A stretch of 64,000 nt of DNA from CAYXOX01 sp964466745 (lineage in GTDB: Bacteria; Pseudomonadota; Alphaproteobacteria; Rhodobacterales; Rhodobacteraceae). Location: positions 1-64,000 of the forward strand of contig CAYXOX010000001.1 in NCBI GenBank assembly GCA_964466745.1, in the 5' to 3' direction. Of this stretch, positions 19,301-27,034 are shown piece after piece (position 1 is the stretch's first letter; each line of letters starts with the position of its first letter). Position numbers and translations under genes: made by a program. The notes below the pieces were generated by a model. The model was not told the origin of the DNA. It ran no database searches and saw nothing but the letters and a program-made list of their open reading frames with translations.

Positions 19301-19839
19301 ATCTGGAGGCCGCGATCCGCACCCTTCGCGGCGGGATCGCGAGCCTGAACCGCGAGGGGCGTGAGCGTCTGCTCACCGCCTTCGAGCAGGTCAACGAGAA
19401 CTTCTCCTTTCTCTTCACCCATCTCTTCGGCGGGGGCGAGGCGCGCCTCGAACTCGTGGAAAGCGAGGATCCGCTCGATGCCGGCCTCGAGATCCTCTGC
19501 CAGCCGCCGGGCAAGCGCCTCTCCACGCTTTCGCTGCTTTCGGGCGGCGAGCAGACCCTGACCGCGCTGGCGCTGATCTTCGCCGTGTTCCTCTCCAATC
19601 CCGCCCCGATCTGCGTGCTCGACGAGGTGGACGCCCCCCTCGACGACGCCAACGTGACCCGCTTCTGCGACCTGCTGGACGAGATGTGCCGCCGCACGCA
19701 GACCCGCTTCCTGATCATCACCCACCACGCCATCACCATGGCCCGGATGGACAGGCTCTTCGGCGTGACCATGGTGGAGCAGGGCGTGAGCCAGCTCGTT
19801 TCCGTGGATCTCAAGCGCGCCGAAGCGATGGTGGCCTGA
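16384..19839 (+). CDS. smc: Chromosome segregation SMC ATPase
   Basis: Structural maintenance of chromosomes protein of 1151 residues, which with ScpA/ScpB organises and separates the replicated chromosome. Walker A GPNGCGKSN is at 31-39. Long Ala/Glu/Arg-rich coiled coils flank the hinge around residues 500-620. The C-terminal head has signature LLSGGEQTL (about 1051) and Walker B CVLDEVDAPLDD (about 1078). The start is the TTG at 16384: AAGGAG at 16369-16374 lies nine bases upstream and the protein then begins RITRLRLNGFKSF, the standard N-terminus. It is followed two bases later by the YbjN-type gene. Confidence 0.95.
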   Translation: MRITRLRLNGFKSFVDPTELVVADGLTGVVGPNGCGKSNLLEALRWVMGENRPTAMRGGGMEDVIFAGAATRPARNFAEVALTIDNSERRAPVGFNEEDWLEITRRITRDVGSAYRANAREVRARDVQMLFADASTGAHSPALVRQGQISELINAKPKSRRRVLEEAAGISGLYQRRHEAELKLRGAEQNLARVDDVIEQFGAQLAQLARQARQAARYREIGEALRRAEGLLLWRRWGEADAARLDAAEALRARMLEASRAESEARRAGALAAERSEALPALREEDATAAAILQRYLVERDTLTARAEQARETLEALRARAGQLGADTERETALTADAEGSIERLKSEIARLEEAGTGHEAQLARRVEEAEAASAAFGEAEAQLAERTEDVARLAARHQSAERLVADSRLTLERSTAEAERAARASADAARAAEEAAAAEAAAGDAEARATDTARRAEEVLGEAEAARAAIQEREAMARATHSEAEGEAAALRAEAAALARLVARDTAETGQIIDDLRVEPGFEAALGAALADDLRAPQVEGDAPSGWAALPDYEAVQPLPGGVEPLAARVAAPRALARRLAQVGLVADGEGAAMQADLLPGQRLVSPAGDLWRWDGFRSGAEDAPSAAALRLQQLNRLTDLKRDLEEASGRAAGARDAHARLAERLAVLSKAEGDAREARRAADRQLTEAARARSRAEADRSLAEGRLEAAGLARARHEEEAAAAAAHLAEAGAALEALEDLAEARSGLDDARAQRDRLRGEMMARREAAEAKRREGAARSRRLKEAEAELAKWSERAGTAAARIAELAERRDATLRELARAEAAPGEIAAAQDTLAGHIAEAEARRAAAADALSAAEGAARAAAEAERAAERAASEAREARARAEALAESAETAVAEAAQRIEEAQGLDPAALAAALAPLPEPMPGAEAAEAEVSRLKRQREALGAVNLRAEEDAREVQAEHDRLTEEKADLEAAIRTLRGGIASLNREGRERLLTAFEQVNENFSFLFTHLFGGGEARLELVESEDPLDAGLEILCQPPGKRLSTLSLLSGGEQTLTALALIFAVFLSNPAPICVLDEVDAPLDDANVTRFCDLLDEMCRRTQTRFLIITHHAITMARMDRLFGVTMVEQGVSQLVSVDLKRAEAMVA

Positions 19840-19840
19840 G

Positions 19841-20356
19841 ATGTCTGCGGCCATGGGTGGCCAGGCGAATAGCCGGCAGAAAGCGGCCGTGAAGGGCCTG
19901 AAGGCAGGCCTCACCGGGCTGTGCCTCGCTGCCGCAGGGGCCGCTTCGGCGCAGGACATCTCCGCTCGCACGCCCGATGTTCTGGTCGCCTGGCTGGAAA
20001 GCGAGGGGTTGCCGGTGCGCGCCGGCATCGACCCCGTGGGAGATCCCATGATCGAGGTGCGCTACTTCGGCACCAGCTACATCATCTATTTCTACGATTG
20101 CATCGAAGGCGGCGATTGCCGCTCGCTCCAGTTCTATTCGGCGTACCGGGTGGCGCGGTCGGTGTCGCCGGGGCTGCTCAACGCGTGGAACGCCGAGCGT
20201 CGCTACAGCAAGACCTACGTCGCGCAGAACGGCGACGTCCGGCTGGAACTCGACGTTCACACCGGGCTCGAGGGCATCGCCGCCGCCGATTTCGAGGCGG
20301 TTCTGGAGCTGTGGCATCGCTCGCTCGTGGATTTCGAGGAGGCGCTGGCGCCCTGA
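19841..20356 (+). CDS. YbjN-domain periplasmic protein
   Basis: 171 residues. A signal peptide (hydrophobic GLTGLCLAAAGAASA, cleavage near AQD) precedes a YbjN/TY-Chap-like alpha-beta domain with SYIIYFYDCIEGGDCRSLQFYSA in the middle. The ATG lies two bases after the smc stop, so it is probably co-transcribed with smc. YbjN domains are thought to act as chaperone-like modules, but no specific role is known for exported ones. The two Cys residues in DCIEGGDC may form a disulfide. Confidence 0.75.
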   Translation: MSAAMGGQANSRQKAAVKGLKAGLTGLCLAAAGAASAQDISARTPDVLVAWLESEGLPVRAGIDPVGDPMIEVRYFGTSYIIYFYDCIEGGDCRSLQFYSAYRVARSVSPGLLNAWNAERRYSKTYVAQNGDVRLELDVHTGLEGIAAADFEAVLELWHRSLVDFEEALAP

Positions 20357-20368
20357 GGCCGGCGCCGC

Positions 20369-21139
20369 TCAGCCCATGATGCCGCGGCGCAACAGGTTGA
20401 GCCCGGCAAGGAGAAGCACCCAGAGCGTCGCCTTTCGGAACGTGTCCTGCGCGATCCTGTCGGACAGCCGGAACCCGGCGAACATGCCGAGCGCCGCGGG
20501 CACGAGAAGAAGCGCCGAGAACGGCGCGGTGGACCAGTTGAGGATACCCGATTGCAGGTGGGCGACGAGCAGCGTCACCGCCCCGAGCCCGTAGACCACC
20601 CCCTGCACGACGATCTGGCGTGCCTTGGGCGTATCGAGCGCGAGCAGGTAGAGCACCGTCGTGGGCCCCCATGTGCCGGCCAGCCCGCCAAGCGTGCCCG
20701 AAACGAGGCCCACGCCCCATTCCACGGCCACCCTGCGTTCGGGCGCCACCCGGAACCTGAACCCGGCGATCTGGATGATCGTCAGCCCCACCACCGGGAT
20801 GCCGAGCACGAGGTACATCGCCTGTTGCGGAATGATCCGCAGGAACTGCGCGGAAACGAGGATCATCACGCACACGATGATGATGTAGCGCCGGTGCTCG
20901 CGGATCGCGCTCATCGCCTCGGCGGCGCCGAAGCGGGCCACCTGCAGGCCATTCGACACCACGATCGGAAAGATGATGCCCGCGATCACCAGCAGAGGAT
21001 CGAGAAAGAGCGTGAGGCCTGAGACCATGATCAGCGGCATGGCGAATCCCACCGAGCCCTTCACGAATCCCGCGAAGAAGGTCACCGCGAAGGCCGCCGC
21101 GAGCTGCGGCAGGGGCACGAGCGAGAAGAGTTGATCCAT
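20369..21139 (-). CDS. TSUP-family (TauE/SafE) membrane exporter
   Basis: A 256-residue membrane protein with about eight helices and the TSUP (DUF81) hallmarks AGFVKGSVGFAMPLI in the first repeat and GTLGGLAGTWGPTTVLYL in the second. Members export sulfite, sulfonates or organic acids. The ATG at 21139 is preceded by GGAGG five to six bases upstream on the minus strand, which rules out the longer frame. It converges on the YbjN-type gene with 12 bases between stops. Confidence 0.88.
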   Translation of the reverse strand: MDQLFSLVPLPQLAAAFAVTFFAGFVKGSVGFAMPLIMVSGLTLFLDPLLVIAGIIFPIVVSNGLQVARFGAAEAMSAIREHRRYIIIVCVMILVSAQFLRIIPQQAMYLVLGIPVVGLTIIQIAGFRFRVAPERRVAVEWGVGLVSGTLGGLAGTWGPTTVLYLLALDTPKARQIVVQGVVYGLGAVTLLVAHLQSGILNWSTAPFSALLLVPAALGMFAGFRLSDRIAQDTFRKATLWVLLLAGLNLLRRGIMG

Positions 21140-21301
21140 GGAAGCCTCCGTCTGGGCCTCGCTATAGCCCAGCGGAAAACCGGCTGCATCGCGAAATTGC
21201 CCCGACATATTCGGTCGCTACGCGTGCCGCCTGCGAATTTTTGTTGCGCTGCAGGTGCGAAGGCCCTATGTCGCCCCAGGATCGGATGAAAGGAAGCGCA
21301 C

Positions 21302-22987
21302 ATGCCCCATGACGGACAGGAGATGCCCCTCGCCCCGGCTCCGCTGCTCGACGGGCTGCTGTCGCTGACGGCCGGTGCGCTTGCCCCGCTCGACGCCGTG
21401 CTGCAGCGCGCGACCGAGACGGTTTCCGAGGCGGTCACGGAGAACGGCCGGGTCTCCGGCGCCTTGCTGGAGGCGCACCAGACCGCCGCCCACGGGCTTG
21501 CATGGCTCGCCACCTACACCACCGCCCTGCGCGAAATGCAGGGCTGGGCGGAGCGGCTGGAGGCGGAGGGCGGTTTCGGGGAAATCGAGGCGCTGATCCA
21601 CCAGATCGCCTTCGGGGAGTACCTCTGGCAGATCTACGGCGGCATTCCCATGAGCCAGGGCGAGATCCTGCGGCTGCAGGACCTCGGCATGAGCCAGGAC
21701 GACATGCGCGCGCTGATGGCGCCCGAGGTGATGCAGCTCACCCAGCAGGGCAACACGCAGGCGGCGCGCACCCGGCTCGTGGAGCTGATGCAGGAGCAGG
21801 CGGCCAATGTCACCGTCGGCCGCAGCGGGCTCGACGAGGAGCTGGAGATGATCCGCGAACAGTTCCGCCGGTTCGCTGTGGACCGCGTGGAACCCCACGC
21901 CCACGAATGGCACCTCGCCGACGAGTTGATCCCGATGGAGATCATCGAGGAGCTCGCCGCGATGGGCGTGTTCGGGCTGACGATTCCGGAGGAATTCGGC
22001 GGGCTCGGCCTCTCCAAGGCCTCGATGTGCGTCGTCTCCGAGGAGCTTTCGCGGGGGTATATCGGCGTGGGCTCCCTCGGGACCCGCTCCGAGATCGCGG
22101 CCGAGCTCATCCTGTGCGGCGGAACACCCGAGCAGAAGGAACGGTGGCTGCCCGGGATCGCCTCGGGGGAGATCCTGCCCACGGCGGTGTTCACCGAGCC
22201 GAACACCGGATCGGATCTCGGAAGCCTGCGCACGCGGGCGCGGCGCGACGGCGAAGACTGGATCGTCAACGGCAACAAGACCTGGATCACCCACGCCTCG
22301 CGCACCCATGTGATGACGGTGCTCGCGCGCACGGTGGAAGGGACCACCGACTACCGCGGCCTCTCGATGTTCCTTGCAGAGAAGACGCCGGGCACCGATG
22401 CCGAGCCGTTCCCCGATCCCGGCCTCTCGGGCGGCGAGATCGAGGTGCTCGGCTACCGCGGGATGAAGGAATATACCGTCAACTTCGACGATTTCCGGGT
22501 GGATGGCGCGAACCTTCTCGGCGGCGAGGAGGGGCGCGGCTTCAAGCAGCTCATGGAGACGTTCGAGAGCGCCCGCATCCAGACAGCGGCGCGTGCCATC
22601 GGCGTGGCGCAGTCGGCGCTCGATGTCTCGATGCGCTACGCGCAGGACCGAAAGCAGTTCGGCAAGCCGCTGATCGCCTTCCCGCGCGTCTCCGGCAAGC
22701 TCGCGATGATGGCGGTGGAAATCATGGTGGCGCGCCAGCTCACCTATTTCTCGGCCCGCGAGAAGGATGCCGGCCGCCGCTGCGATCTCGAGGCGGGCAT
22801 GGCCAAGCTGCTCGGCGCGCGGGTGGCCTGGGCCGCCGCCGACAACGGCCTGCAGATCCACGGAGGCAACGGCTTCGCGCTGGAGTATGCCATCAGCCGG
22901 ATTCTCTGCGACGCGCGCATCCTCAACATCTTCGAGGGCGCGGCGGAGATCCAGGCGCAGGTGATCGCCCGCCGGCTGCTGGCCTGA
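21302..22987 (+). CDS. mcd: (2S)-methylsuccinyl-CoA dehydrogenase, Mcd type
   Basis: FAD-dependent acyl-CoA dehydrogenase of 561 residues. The N-terminal 160-175 residues are an extra helical extension, and the catalytic acyl-CoA dehydrogenase body follows (FTEPNTGSDLGS, GNKTWITHASR, AQDRKQFGKPL, LQIHGGNGF). This extended architecture is what distinguishes Mcd from ordinary acyl-CoA dehydrogenases; Mcd converts methylsuccinyl-CoA to mesaconyl-CoA in the ethylmalonyl-CoA pathway for acetate and C2 assimilation, common in Rhodobacteraceae. Its last 14 codons and stop are repeated in a downstream tandem duplication. The transcript faces recO on the other strand. Confidence 0.85.
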   Translation: MPHDGQEMPLAPAPLLDGLLSLTAGALAPLDAVLQRATETVSEAVTENGRVSGALLEAHQTAAHGLAWLATYTTALREMQGWAERLEAEGGFGEIEALIHQIAFGEYLWQIYGGIPMSQGEILRLQDLGMSQDDMRALMAPEVMQLTQQGNTQAARTRLVELMQEQAANVTVGRSGLDEELEMIREQFRRFAVDRVEPHAHEWHLADELIPMEIIEELAAMGVFGLTIPEEFGGLGLSKASMCVVSEELSRGYIGVGSLGTRSEIAAELILCGGTPEQKERWLPGIASGEILPTAVFTEPNTGSDLGSLRTRARRDGEDWIVNGNKTWITHASRTHVMTVLARTVEGTTDYRGLSMFLAEKTPGTDAEPFPDPGLSGGEIEVLGYRGMKEYTVNFDDFRVDGANLLGGEEGRGFKQLMETFESARIQTAARAIGVAQSALDVSMRYAQDRKQFGKPLIAFPRVSGKLAMMAVEIMVARQLTYFSAREKDAGRRCDLEAGMAKLLGARVAWAAADNGLQIHGGNGFALEYAISRILCDARILNIFEGAAEIQAQVIARRLLA

Positions 22988-23150
22988 CAGATTTCGCGCG
23001 GGGCCGTGAAGGCCGCGCGCCTCCGCCGCGCGCGGAGATCCAGGCGCAGGTGATCGCCCGCCGGCTGCTGGCCTGACAGATTTCGCGCGGGGCCGTGAAG
23101 GCCGCGCGCCTCCGCCGCGCGCGGAGATCCGGGCGCAGGTCATCGCCCGC
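22943..23150. repeat. 89-bp tandem duplication spanning the mcd stop
   Basis: Bases 22943-23031 are repeated identically at 23032-23120, and about 30 bases of a third, diverged copy follow from 23121 (two substitutions, then similarity ends). Each unit begins GCGGAGATCC, encodes the last residues of mcd with its TGA, and contains an imperfect GC-rich hairpin (22995-23021, again 89 bases later). The second copy is outside the gene. Slipped replication between GCG-rich runs is the likely origin; an assembly artefact is possible. Confidence 0.9.
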
Positions 23151-23230
23151 CCCGCGCGGGCCGGGCGCGTATCGCCACGGTCGGCGGCCCGTGTGCCTCG
23201 GCCGCCGGGCACCGGCCCGAGCCCTTGAAT

Positions 23231-23270
23231 GAAGCCCGTCGCGCTTTGCCTGTCGCGCAGCACGGGCTTC
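23231..23270. terminator. Hairpin between converging mcd and recO
   Basis: GAAGCCCGT (23231-23239) pairs perfectly with ACGGGCTTC (23262-23270), and the loop contains a second short GCGC/GCGC pairing. It lies at the 3' end of recO and downstream of mcd, a position fitting a two-way terminator; no T-run is seen. Confidence 0.55.
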
Positions 23271-23991
23271 AGCCGAGTTTGCGCAAGGCATCCACCAGCC
23301 GGGCGCGTGCGCTCGGCAGGGGCTTTTCGCCCATCTGCGGCGCAAGGCGGTGCTCCAGGAAATAGCCGGTGGTGGACAGGCCCGACACCAGCCCGGAGAC
23401 GCTGTCGGGTCGGCCCAGAAGGCACGGCGGGAGCGGCAGCAGCCGGCTTGCCCAGGCGCCCGCCGCCGAGGCGCTGACGGCACGGCCCGTGCGCGGCGAG
23501 ACGTAGCTCAGGCCCTCGCGGGTGCCGGTGGCGGCGCATTCGGTGAGGTCGAGCCCGAAGCCCATGTCTTCCAGCAGGGCGAGCTCCCAGGCGAGGTAGT
23601 CCACGGGCCAGTCCGGAGTGCCGCCGAGGTTGGCGAGCAGGCGCTGCGTGATCCTGTAGAGCTCCGGGTGAGGGTCGCGTTCCGGCAGGCAGAAGGAAAG
23701 CAGCCCGCATGCGGAGGAAAGCGCCGCGAGGGCGGCACGGTCGGCCATCAGCCGCGCGGCGCGGGCTTCCCGCGGCTCCACCGTGAAGCTGCCGATGTGT
23801 TCCTCGAGCCGCGCGCGCCAGGTGAGATCGAGCTGCGCGCCCTGTTGCAGCAGCGGCGAGAGCCGGCGACCGGACCCGCCGCGGACCACGCCGAAGTGCC
23901 GGCCCCGGGAGGCCGTGAAAACCTCGAGGATCGCCGCGCTCTCGCCGTGCGGGCGAACGCCGAGCACCGTCCCGTCCTCGCGCCATTCCAT
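23269..23991 (-). CDS. recO: DNA repair protein RecO
   Basis: Recombination mediator that helps load RecA on SSB-coated DNA in the RecFOR pathway. The 240-residue protein begins MEWREDGTVLGVRPHGESAAI, an OB-fold N-terminus typical of alphaproteobacterial RecO, followed by the helical domain with PVDYLAWELALLEDMGFGLDL and the CAATGT segment where other RecO proteins hold a zinc site. The ATG at 23991 opens this conserved block; upstream sequence is Arg/Ala-rich. It belongs with the lepB-rnc-era genes, although a plus-strand gene separates it from DUF1491 and era. Confidence 0.93.
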   Translation of the reverse strand: MEWREDGTVLGVRPHGESAAILEVFTASRGRHFGVVRGGSGRRLSPLLQQGAQLDLTWRARLEEHIGSFTVEPREARAARLMADRAALAALSSACGLLSFCLPERDPHPELYRITQRLLANLGGTPDWPVDYLAWELALLEDMGFGLDLTECAATGTREGLSYVSPRTGRAVSASAAGAWASRLLPLPPCLLGRPDSVSGLVSGLSTTGYFLEHRLAPQMGEKPLPSARARLVDALRKLG

Positions 23992-24166
23992 GGCGTGCGC
24001 ATAAGCCCGCCGCGCGGATGCGGCAAGCCTCGTTGGAAACCGGCGCCGCCGCCCTAGCTTGCCTCGCGGCGCCTGTGGGCCAGGGCGCGCAGGCATGCGC
24101 GGGTCCGGGGTGCGCCGCCGCGCCGCGCGGCGCGAGACGACGGACAGGAACGGGTGGAGCGCTGAC

Positions 24167-24823
24167 GTGACAGAACCGACAAGCTTCCGCGCCGGAGCCC
24201 CCGAGGCCGCGCTGGCCATGGCCGCGGGGCTGGGGCTCGGCCTCCAGGTGGCCGGGCGCCTTCAGACCGGCGACGAGGGCGCGGCGCTCGTGGTGTGGCA
24301 GTTGACGCGATACTTCACGATCCTGACGATCGCAGGCGTGGCGGTCGTGCTGGCGCGTGCCGCGCTCATCGGCCGCCAGCCGGGGCCCACGCTGGCCGGC
24401 GGGCTCGCGCTGGCCGCGATCATCACCGGGCTGATCTACCACCTGCTTCTCGCGCATCTCGAGGACCCGCAGGGATTTCGCTACTGGTCGAACCTGCTGC
24501 TGCACACGGTGGTGCCGGTGGGCGCCGGGCTCTGGTGGCTGTCGCGTGCGCCCAAGGCAGGGCTCGGGCCCCGCGATCTCGGCTTCTGGGTGCTCTACCC
24601 GGCGGGCTACGCGGCCTATGCCGTGGCCCGCGGCATCCTCGGCGATGCGTATCCCTACCCCTTCCTCGACCTGGAGGAACTCGGCTGGGCCGGCCTCCTG
24701 CGCGAAGCCGGCGTCGTGGCGGCCGCCTACTTCGCCGCCGGCGTGCTCCTGCTGCTTGCCGCGCGGATCACCGCCCGGGTCTGGCGGCCTCAGTCGGCGA
24801 GCCCCGGTTCGTCGAGGAGGTGA
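24167..24823 (+). CDS. Pr6Pr-family membrane protein
   Basis: 218 residues with six hydrophobic segments. The pattern YFTILT in the second helix, IITGLIYHLLL in the third and FWVLYPAGYAAYAVARG with YPYPFLD in the fifth match the Pr6Pr (FAR-17a/AIG1-like) family of six-helix membrane proteins of unknown role. The GTG at 24167 is chosen because GGAG lies about seven bases upstream and the preceding codons are Arg-rich. Its 3' end overlaps the DUF1491 gene on the other strand by 34 bases. It interrupts the otherwise minus-strand lepB-rnc-era-DUF1491-recO block. Confidence 0.75.
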   Translation: MTEPTSFRAGAPEAALAMAAGLGLGLQVAGRLQTGDEGAALVVWQLTRYFTILTIAGVAVVLARAALIGRQPGPTLAGGLALAAIITGLIYHLLLAHLEDPQGFRYWSNLLLHTVVPVGAGLWWLSRAPKAGLGPRDLGFWVLYPAGYAAYAVARGILGDAYPYPFLDLEELGWAGLLREAGVVAAAYFAAGVLLLLAARITARVWRPQSASPGSSRR

Positions 24824-25122
24824 CGGCCGGCGCGGTCTTCGACCTCCACCACCCAGAGGTCGGGGTCGCGGCCGCGCTGGCGGGAAATCGCGGCGTCGAC
24901 CTCCGGCTCGGGCCCCTCGACGAGCGTCATCCACCGCCGGGCGCCGGTTTCGGCGTCGAAACCGCGCTGGAAGGCCCGCGCGCGGCCGTCGAGCGTGTTG
25001 AGCTTGACGAGAACCGCGCCGGCCGTGCCGTCGCCCCGGGCGGTGATGAAGGCCGGGATGTCCGCGAGGCGCAGGCGGGCAAGATAGGCCGAGACCCAGA
25101 GACCGGCGGCAAGGCGGCTCAC
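24790..25122 (-). CDS. DUF1491 family protein
   Basis: 110-residue cytoplasmic protein starting MSRLAAGLWVSAYLARL, with GTAGAVLVKLN and DPDLWVVEVED, the pattern of DUF1491, a small alphaproteobacterial family. Its position downstream of era is conserved in related genomes, so a link to ribosome or RNA processing is possible but unproven. About 135 bases of GC-rich sequence without an evident gene separate it from era. Confidence 0.85.
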   Translation of the reverse strand: MSRLAAGLWVSAYLARLRLADIPAFITARGDGTAGAVLVKLNTLDGRARAFQRGFDAETGARRWMTLVEGPEPEVDAAISRQRGRDPDLWVVEVEDRAGRHLLDEPGLAD

Positions 25123-25257
25123 GGCGCGCGCGCCGCCCCGGCCCGGGCGGAAGCGGCCCGGCGCGCGCCCGCCGCGGGCCGCGGCCAGAAGGCGCCCCGC
25201 AGCGCGGCGATGCGGCGCCGCGGGTGCGGGAGCGTCGGCCGCACCGCGCGCTGCGCC

Positions 25258-26226
25258 TCAACCGCCATCGTAGAAGTCGAGCCCCATCTCGCGGTAGCGG
25301 GCGGCCTCCTCGAGCCACCCGGGGCGCACCTTGACCTGCAGGAAGAGATGCACGCGGCGCCCGAGGAACTCCTCCAGTTCCAGCCGGGCGGCGCGGCTGA
25401 CGGCCTTTGCCGTTTCGCCGCCGCGGCCCAGCACGATGCCCTTGTGCCCATCGCGCGAGACGTAGACCACCTGGTCGATGCGCACCGAGCCGTCCTCGCG
25501 CTCCTCCCAGCCCTCGCTCTCGACGGTGAGCTGGTAGGGAAGCTCCTGGTGGAGCCGCAGCGTGAGCTTTTCGCGGGTGATCTCGGCGGCGATCATGCGC
25601 AGCGGCAGGTCCGCGATCTGGTCTTCCGGGTAGAGCCAGGGGCCTTCGGGCAGGCGCCCGGCGAGCCAGCGCCGCAGGTCGTCGACGCCGTGGCCCTTCT
25701 CGGCGGAGATCATGAAGGTCTCCTCGAAGGGGAAGCGGGCGTTGAGCGCCTCGGCGACCCCGAGCAGCGCCGGGGCCTCGACGCGGTCGATCTTGTTGAT
25801 CGCCAGCGCCACGGTGCGTCGCGGCGAGGCGCCTGCGGCGCCGTCCGCCGCCGCCCCGCCGGCGCCGAGGCCCGTTCTCTCCGCGAGCCCGTCGAGAATC
25901 GCGGACACGCCCTCGGTGAGGCCGCGGTGCGCTTCCACGAGGAGCACGGTGATGTCGGCATCCGCCGCGCCGCTCCAGGCCGCGGCGACCATGGCGCGGT
26001 CGAGCCGCCGCCGCGGGCGGAACAGGCCCGGGGTATCCACGAAGACGATCTGGCTGCGGCCTTCCATCGCGACGCCGCGGATGCGGGCGCGCGTGGTCTG
26101 CACCTTGTGGGTGACGATGGAGACCTTGGCGCCCACCATGCGGTTGAGCAGCGTGGACTTGCCCGCGTTGGGCTCGCCCACCAGCGCGACGAACCCGGCC
26201 CGGGTAGGGGCTTCGGGGGCGGTCAT
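25258..26226 (-). CDS. era: GTPase Era
   Basis: Essential GTPase that binds 16S rRNA and assists 30S subunit maturation. The 322 residues contain G1 GEPNAGKST (17-25), G3 DTPG, G4 NKID and a C-terminal KH domain with GIVLGRGGETAK. An insertion of about 20 Ala/Gly residues (GLGAGGAAADGAAG) between G3 and G4 makes it longer than E. coli Era (301). The ATG at 26226 gives the standard short N-terminus. It lies in the lepB-rnc-era cluster, 121 bases downstream of rnc. Confidence 0.96.
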   Translation of the reverse strand: MTAPEAPTRAGFVALVGEPNAGKSTLLNRMVGAKVSIVTHKVQTTRARIRGVAMEGRSQIVFVDTPGLFRPRRRLDRAMVAAAWSGAADADITVLLVEAHRGLTEGVSAILDGLAERTGLGAGGAAADGAAGASPRRTVALAINKIDRVEAPALLGVAEALNARFPFEETFMISAEKGHGVDDLRRWLAGRLPEGPWLYPEDQIADLPLRMIAAEITREKLTLRLHQELPYQLTVESEGWEEREDGSVRIDQVVYVSRDGHKGIVLGRGGETAKAVSRAARLELEEFLGRRVHLFLQVKVRPGWLEEAARYREMGLDFYDGG

Positions 26227-26347
26227 GGCGCCGGTTTCCCGAGGTGGGCCCGTGGCCGGGCCGCGGAGGCGCGGGGGCGCTGCCCCCGTCCCCGCCGGGG
26301 CTGAGACTCCCCCGGAGCACTTGGGCCAAGATGAGGGGGTCGATGGC

Positions 26348-27034
26348 TCACGAGGGGGCCTCCATCCGGGCGAGGAGGGCGGCGGCGGCGGCCTGCTCGG
26401 CCTGCCGCTTGCTGCCGGCCTCGGCGCGCGCGGCCTCGCCGCCCGCGAGGCGCGCCTCGATCGTGAAGCGCGGCGCGTGATCCGGGCCCGCGCGGCCGAT
26501 CTCGGCGTAGACGGGCGGCGTCTGCCCGCGGGCCTGGGCCCATTCCTGCAGCGCCGTCTTGGCGTCGCGGGCATCGGCCTCGACGCTTTCGATGCGCGGG
26601 CCCCAGAGCCGCAGCACCAGCGCGCGTGCGGCCGGGTAGCCGGCATCGCGGTAGACGGCGGCGATCACGGCCTCCATGGCATCTCCGAGCAGCGCCTCCT
26701 TGCGGCGCCCCCCGGTGAGCATCTCCGACCGGCCGAGGCGCAGCACCTCGCCGAGGCCGATCTCCCGGGCGACGGCGGCGCAGGTTTCCTTGCGCACGAG
26801 CGCGTTGAAGCGGGGCGCAAGCAGGCCCTCGGCGGCCGCGGGATCGGCTTCCAGCACCGCCTCGGCCATCGCGAGACCGAGGACGCGGTCGCCGAGAAAC
26901 TCGAGGCGCTGGTTGTCCTGCCGCTCCGGGCCCGAGACCGAGGCGTGGGTGAGTGCCCGTGCGAGAAGGCCGGGGTCGGCGAAGCGGTGGCCGAGGCGGT
27001 CCTCGAACGCGGCGAGTTCGGCCGTGCGGTTCAC
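26348..27034 (-). CDS. rnc: Ribonuclease III
   Basis: Double-strand-specific endoribonuclease that processes rRNA precursors and some mRNAs. The 228-residue protein has the signature NQRLEFLGDRVL (41-52) with its acidic metal ligands, a second acidic site in EALLGDAMEAVIAAVY, and a C-terminal dsRNA-binding domain (KTALQEWAQ to KRQAEQAAAAALL). The start is the GTG at 27034, which overlaps the lepB stop by four bases (GTGA); this coupling and the NRTAELAAFEDRLGHRF N-terminus decide the start. Confidence 0.95.
   Translation of the reverse strand: MNRTAELAAFEDRLGHRFADPGLLARALTHASVSGPERQDNQRLEFLGDRVLGLAMAEAVLEADPAAAEGLLAPRFNALVRKETCAAVAREIGLGEVLRLGRSEMLTGGRRKEALLGDAMEAVIAAVYRDAGYPAARALVLRLWGPRIESVEADARDAKTALQEWAQARGQTPPVYAEIGRAGPDHAPRFTIEARLAGGEAARAEAGSKRQAEQAAAAALLARMEAPS

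Noticed and set aside
16177..20049. Long minus-strand open frame opposite smc
   Set aside because: Shadow of smc: composition is Gly/Arg/Leu low-complexity, while the plus frame has full SMC motifs.
22943..23150. Tandem copies at the mcd end as attachment-site duplication of a mobile element
   Set aside because: The copies are directly adjacent with nothing between them, and no integrase or tRNA is near; simple tandem duplication explains it.
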